Part shown: positions 61,388 through 64,000 of the stretch, piece after piece
Numbering within the stretch: position 1 is the stretch's first letter
Layout of the letters: each line of letters opens with the position of its first letter
Origin: Saccharothrix coeruleofusca
GTDB taxonomy: Bacteria > Actinomycetota > Actinomycetes > Mycobacteriales > Pseudonocardiaceae
Assembly (NCBI RefSeq): GCF_014648515.1
Contig: NZ_BMRG01000004.1
Coordinates: 564,307 to 628,306 of the forward strand
Direction of reading: 5' to 3'
Length of the DNA: 64,000 nt
Translations under genes and position numbers: made by a program
Notes under the pieces: generated by a model
What the model was told of the DNA's origin: nothing
Databases searched by the model: none
Seen by the model: the letters and a program-made list of their open reading frames with translations, nothing else

Positions 61388-62593
61388 ATGGACAAGCAGC
61401 TTGCGCGGCGCATCGGGGAGCGGGTCCGGTTCTACCGTGTCGCTGCGGGCAAGACGCAACCGGTCACCGCGGGCCTGGCCGGTATCACAGTAGATTACCT
61501 GTACCAGATCGAACGCGGCACGAAACTGCCGACGATCAGCGTGCTCGCTGATCTCGCCAACGTGCTGAAGCAACCCGTGGACGCACTACTCCACCACGTG
61601 CCCACTCCTCCTCGACGGACGGCGGAGGCCACAGGGGATGAACTGCACCGGGCTTTGACATTTCCCGTCACCGAGACCTGCACCACCAGTCCGGATGAAG
61701 TGAATGCCGCCATTGCGGTTGCCTGGCACGAGTGGCAGACATCACCGCACCGCTACAGCCAACTCACGCGCACACTGCCCCGGCTCGTCACGATGGTCGA
61801 AGGTGCGCTTGCAGCGCACTGCAGCCCGAGTGAAGCAGCCAGCCGGCAACAGGTTCACCGGCACGCGGCCGACCTCTACGCTCTCGTTCGCACAGTTGCC
61901 AAGCGGCTTGGGCGCGCGGACTTGTCCCTCCTGGCCGCAGATCGCGCCATCCGGGCCGCCGAGGTAGCCGATGATTCATCACGACTTGCCGTTGCCCGGT
62001 GGAATCTGGCGCAAGTTTTGCTGGCGAGCGGAGAGTTGGCGGGTGCCGAAGCCCTCGCCATGCACGGAATCGAAGAACTGGCGAACACCACGGCGGATGA
62101 CAGCGCCGATGTGCTCGCCCTGCGCGGCTCGCTCCTGCTGGTGGCGGCTATCGCCGCCGCGCGTCGCGGGGACCGGTGGGTAGCTCGCGACCGCCTGCAC
62201 CTGGCGGAATTCCTCGCTCGGTGCACCGGCGAGCGCAATACCCTGTGGACCGCGTTCGGTCCGACCAACGTCAGAATGTTCGCCGTATCAGTGGAGGTCG
62301 AGACGGGCGACGGGGCCGAGGGCTTGCGTCTCGCGGAACAGATCGACCACGACCGCTCACCATCCATCGAGCGGCGCGTAGCGCTCCTGCTGGACCAAGC
62401 CAAGGGGTACGAACAGCGCCGTGACTTCATGGGCGCGCTGGTGATGCTTGCCGCCGCCGAACGCCAGGCACCAGAAGACGTGCGCCACCGCCCTGCCGCC
62501 CATGCCGTGCTGCGCCAGCTCGTGCAACGCGGTCGTCGGACCTTGGCAGGCGAAGCCGCTCGTATTGCTGTTCGGGCGGGAGTACCCCTCTAG
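61388..62593 (+). CDS. XRE-HTH + TPR regulator
   Basis: 401-aa protein: N-terminal XRE HTH (about residues 5-65; RIGERVRFYRVAAGKTQPVT, VDYLYQIERGTKLPTISVLA) and a long TPR-like helical region (about 95-395; ADLYALVRTVAKRLGRADLS, VARWNLAQVLLASGELAGAE). Same architecture as peptide- or small-molecule-sensing XRE-TPR regulators. G+C is visibly lower than in the flanking genes, suggesting recent acquisition. ATG 61388 follows GGAGCGACGGGT. A hairpin terminator follows, then three tiny overlapping ORFs. Confidence 0.85.
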   Translation: MDKQLARRIGERVRFYRVAAGKTQPVTAGLAGITVDYLYQIERGTKLPTISVLADLANVLKQPVDALLHHVPTPPRRTAEATGDELHRALTFPVTETCTTSPDEVNAAIAVAWHEWQTSPHRYSQLTRTLPRLVTMVEGALAAHCSPSEAASRQQVHRHAADLYALVRTVAKRLGRADLSLLAADRAIRAAEVADDSSRLAVARWNLAQVLLASGELAGAEALAMHGIEELANTTADDSADVLALRGSLLLVAAIAAARRGDRWVARDRLHLAEFLARCTGERNTLWTAFGPTNVRMFAVSVEVETGDGAEGLRLAEQIDHDRSPSIERRVALLLDQAKGYEQRRDFMGALVMLAAAERQAPEDVRHRPAAHAVLRQLVQRGRRTLAGEAARIAVRAGVPL

Positions 62594-62602
62594 CCCACTC
62601 CC

Positions 62603-62640
62603 CTGGCCAACTCGAGCCGACAGCTCGGGTTACTCCCAGG
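62603..62640 (+). terminator. Hairpin terminator after the XRE-TPR gene
   Basis: Outer pair CCTGG (62603-62607)/CCAGG (62636-62640), then AAC/GTT and CGAGC (62613-62617)/GCTCG (62623-62627) around a CGACA loop. It lies nine bases after the stop and separates the regulator from the small-ORF operon. Confidence 0.5.
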
Positions 62641-62815
62641 TAATTGCCATAGCATCATCTGCGGTTCGCCTGTCCAAGGCAGATCCGAAGCACGCGGGAA
62701 CAGCGAAGGCGGGATGCGACGTGTCGACTCTTTCCGATCTTGCAGTGCCCTGCGCGCACTTCCTCCTGAAATCACCGCCCGATGCCCGAATCAGCCCCGA
62801 CAGGAGGTCAAATAA

Positions 62816-62878
62816 ATGTTAAGGCTTGTCGACCCCGCACCTTGCGGGCATCTTACCGGAAATCTGACTGCGCCGTGA
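62816..62878 (+). CDS. 20-aa peptide, first ORF of a small-ORF operon
   Basis: ATG 62816 has the best ribosome-binding site of this stretch, AGGAGG at 62802-62807, eight bases upstream. The product is MLRLVDPAPCGHLTGNLTAP; its TGA overlaps the GTG of the next ORF (GTGA). It may be a translational-coupling leader or a small functional peptide; with an XRE-TPR regulator next door, a signalling role is a speculation worth testing. No homologues recognised. Confidence 0.45.
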   Translation: MLRLVDPAPCGHLTGNLTAP

Positions 62879-63144
62879 CACGCGATCAAGATGCCGAACA
62901 GATGCCGATGCGGCAGTACTTGTATCGCGCGAACCACAGCCGCGCCTGCGCGAACTGCCTCGCCCTGGCGCACACATTCCACGTTCCGACCGCCGAAGAC
63001 GTCGAACTACCCAGGGCCGGCGACCGCTTCAGACTGTGGCGATGGCGGTGCCAGTGCACGTATTGCACCTGCCCGGCCATTCTCGTGACCACCGAACCAC
63101 CAGGTGGCAGAAGCACATACGAAAAGGACCGACCGGACCCGTGA
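62875..63144 (+). CDS. 89-aa cysteine-rich small protein
   Basis: GTG 62875 overlaps the 20-aa ORF stop. The product has CANCLALAHTFH and CQCTYCTC, six cysteines in two clusters that could bind zinc like a small ribbon; the rest is basic and polar. No membrane helix or signal peptide. Family not recognised. ATG 62902 or an in-frame ATG at 62782 without ribosome site are less likely starts. Its stop overlaps the next GTG. Confidence 0.55.
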   Translation: MTRDQDAEQMPMRQYLYRANHSRACANCLALAHTFHVPTAEDVELPRAGDRFRLWRWRCQCTYCTCPAILVTTEPPGGRSTYEKDRPDP

Positions 63145-63344
63145 AAAATGATTTCGGCATACGCACTCGAACGAGCACGGAAATCGATGTCAACTGCGTG
63201 GTCGAGCACGAGATCAGCGGCGGACAGGTATTCCTCTCGTTCGCCGACGGTGCGTTCTGTCTCCACTTCACCGACGAGCACGCTTTCAGAAGGTTCATGA
63301 GTGAGGCCATCAAGGTGCTGTCCACCCTCGGGCTGAGCACATAG
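63141..63344 (+). CDS. 67-aa small acidic/hydrophobic protein
   Basis: GTG 63141 overlaps the previous stop as GTGA. Sequence pattern: beta-like SGGQVFLSFADGAFCLHFTD followed by a helix (EHAFRRFMSEAIKVLSTLG). The end loosely resembles the F-T-x-x-E-W-x-x-F helix of DUF397 proteins that partner XRE regulators in Streptomyces, but the similarity is too weak to assign. Probably acts with the preceding small protein. Confidence 0.55.
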   Translation: MKNDFGIRTRTSTEIDVNCVVEHEISGGQVFLSFADGAFCLHFTDEHAFRRFMSEAIKVLSTLGLST

Positions 63345-63359
63345 AAGACCGTTCCGGGC

Positions 63360-64000
63360 TCAAGCACTGGCCAGGCGCAGCACCGCACCCAGACCGCGCT
63401 CGCGATTGACCGCGCGTTCGGTCGGCAGCAGGTACACCGGCAACCCCGCGCGCACCGCGGCACCGTCCTTGACCGGGTCGTCGCCGATGTAGAGCGTGCG
63501 GCCGGGCGGCGTCCCCATCTCCTGGCACGCCAGCGCGAACAGGGCCGGGTCCGGCTTCTCCAGGCCGTGCTCGCAGGACAGCACCACGGCGTCGAGCAGG
63601 TCCAGCACACCGGCGTCGGCCAGCGCGGGTCGGATGTCCCAACCGATGTTGCTCAGCACCCCTATCCGGACACCACGGTCGTGCAGGGCTTTCAGCACTA
63701 CCGCAGTGTCCGGGTAGGGCGTCCACGCGGCCGGGTCGGTCAGCGCGGCGTAGACGGCGTCGACCACGTCCGGCGCGAAGGGGCCGGACTCGGCGATCAG
63801 CCGCGTCCACACCGCCCGGTGCGCCTCCTGTGACAGGTCGCAGCCACGGCGGGCTTCCAGGGAGGCGGGCGAGTCGACGTGCGCGAGCACCGAGCGGACC
63901 ACCTCGGTGGCGGTCAGGCCGCCGAGGTCCGCACCGCTGGCGGCGATGGCGTCGGGGTCCAGGACGGAGGTGTCGTCGAACAGCGTGCCGGAGAAGTCGA
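63360..64000 (-). CDS. HAD-superfamily hydrolase, partial (start beyond right edge)
   Basis: The last 213 codons of a HAD enzyme; the N-terminus begins outside the window. Visible: motif I DFSGTLFDD at the very edge (Asp nucleophile; second position Ser instead of the common Asp two residues on), GVRIGVLSNIG (motif II Ser), LEKPDPALFALA (motif III Lys) and TLYIGDDPVKDGAAVRAG (motif IV Asp pair). Belongs to the large HAD-IA subgroup of small-molecule phosphatases/dehalogenases. Substrate unknown. It is convergent with the small-ORF operon, 16 bases from its stop. Confidence 0.85.
   Translation of the reverse strand, partial: DFSGTLFDDTSVLDPDAIAASGADLGGLTATEVVRSVLAHVDSPASLEARRGCDLSQEAHRAVWTRLIAESGPFAPDVVDAVYAALTDPAAWTPYPDTAVVLKALHDRGVRIGVLSNIGWDIRPALADAGVLDLLDAVVLSCEHGLEKPDPALFALACQEMGTPPGRTLYIGDDPVKDGAAVRAGLPVYLLPTERAVNRERGLGAVLRLASA

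Overview
Organism. The window is chromosomal DNA of very high G+C content with actinobacterial hallmarks: many GTG/TTG starts, apparently leaderless transcripts, SARP/AfsR regulators, Ser/Thr kinases with FHA partners, and a mycothiol-type isomerase-fold protein. Together with the C7-cyclitol gene cluster, this suggests a filamentous actinomycete of the Pseudonocardiales. An Actinosynnema-like organism is my best guess (inference; no 16S or tRNA gene is present).

Layout. 1-1.5 kb: FHA protein and Ser/Thr kinase operon (cut at the left edge). 1.6-4.0 kb: two secreted polysaccharide-related proteins (F5/8C + PL7 alginate lyase; parallel beta-helix protein), converging on a SARP regulator with overlapping 3' ends. 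4.9-7.3 kb: membrane HTH-trefoil protein, GlsB-like protein, and a frameshifted GAF/sigma-like gene followed by a 22-bp tandem repeat. 7.4-16.5 kb: ABC exporter, FemAB/GNAT-like protein, Na+/H+ antiporter, LacI regulator, DUF2203 protein, M14 carboxypeptidase, small secreted protein. 16.6-25.9 kb: HTH-kinase-sensor fusion, methionine aminopeptidase, GlxA-type regulator, ABC-F resistance-type protein with a leader peptide and attenuator, a decayed PLP-enzyme pseudogene, a ClpX-type zinc-finger protein, a membrane protein/GntR operon, TetR. 26.0-29.8 kb: three-subunit molybdenum aldehyde oxidoreductase with Tat signal. 29.9-42.3 kb: MarR/glyoxalase operon under a 32-bp palindrome, TrpB2, AraC, AAA ATPase, XRE-NB-ARC and AfsR-type regulators, GNAT, maleylpyruvate-isomerase-like protein, SulP transporter. 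42.6-44.7 kb: TerC under a yybP-ykoY-type manganese riboswitch, a 37-aa membrane protein, TetR. 44.8-49.0 kb: ROK regulator/MFS and SDR/XRE divergent pairs.

Main system (48,977-59,123). A compact C7-cyclitol pseudosugar cluster has two divergent arms. The left arm encodes a sugar-phosphate cyclase (dehydroquinate-synthase superfamily, sedoheptulose-7-phosphate-cyclase-like), a fused cyclitol kinase + xylose-isomerase-like epimerase, and a GlgC-like nucleotidyltransferase. The right arm encodes an MFS transporter, an RmlD-like reductase/epimerase, a VldE-like pseudoglycosyltransferase, a class III aminotransferase and a zinc-type cyclitol dehydrogenase. Consecutive genes overlap or abut by a few bases. 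Inferred logic: cyclisation, epimerisation/phosphorylation and NDP activation give an activated cyclitol; amination of a second cyclitol gives an amino acceptor; VldE couples them into a validoxylamine-like C-N pseudodisaccharide that MFS may export. No ValG-like glucosyltransferase and no dedicated phosphatase lie inside the arms.

Right end (59.1-64 kb): hydrolase/HxlR pair, HAD phosphatase, and a lower-G+C island with an XRE-TPR regulator followed by a chain of three very small overlapping ORFs. The window ends inside another HAD gene.
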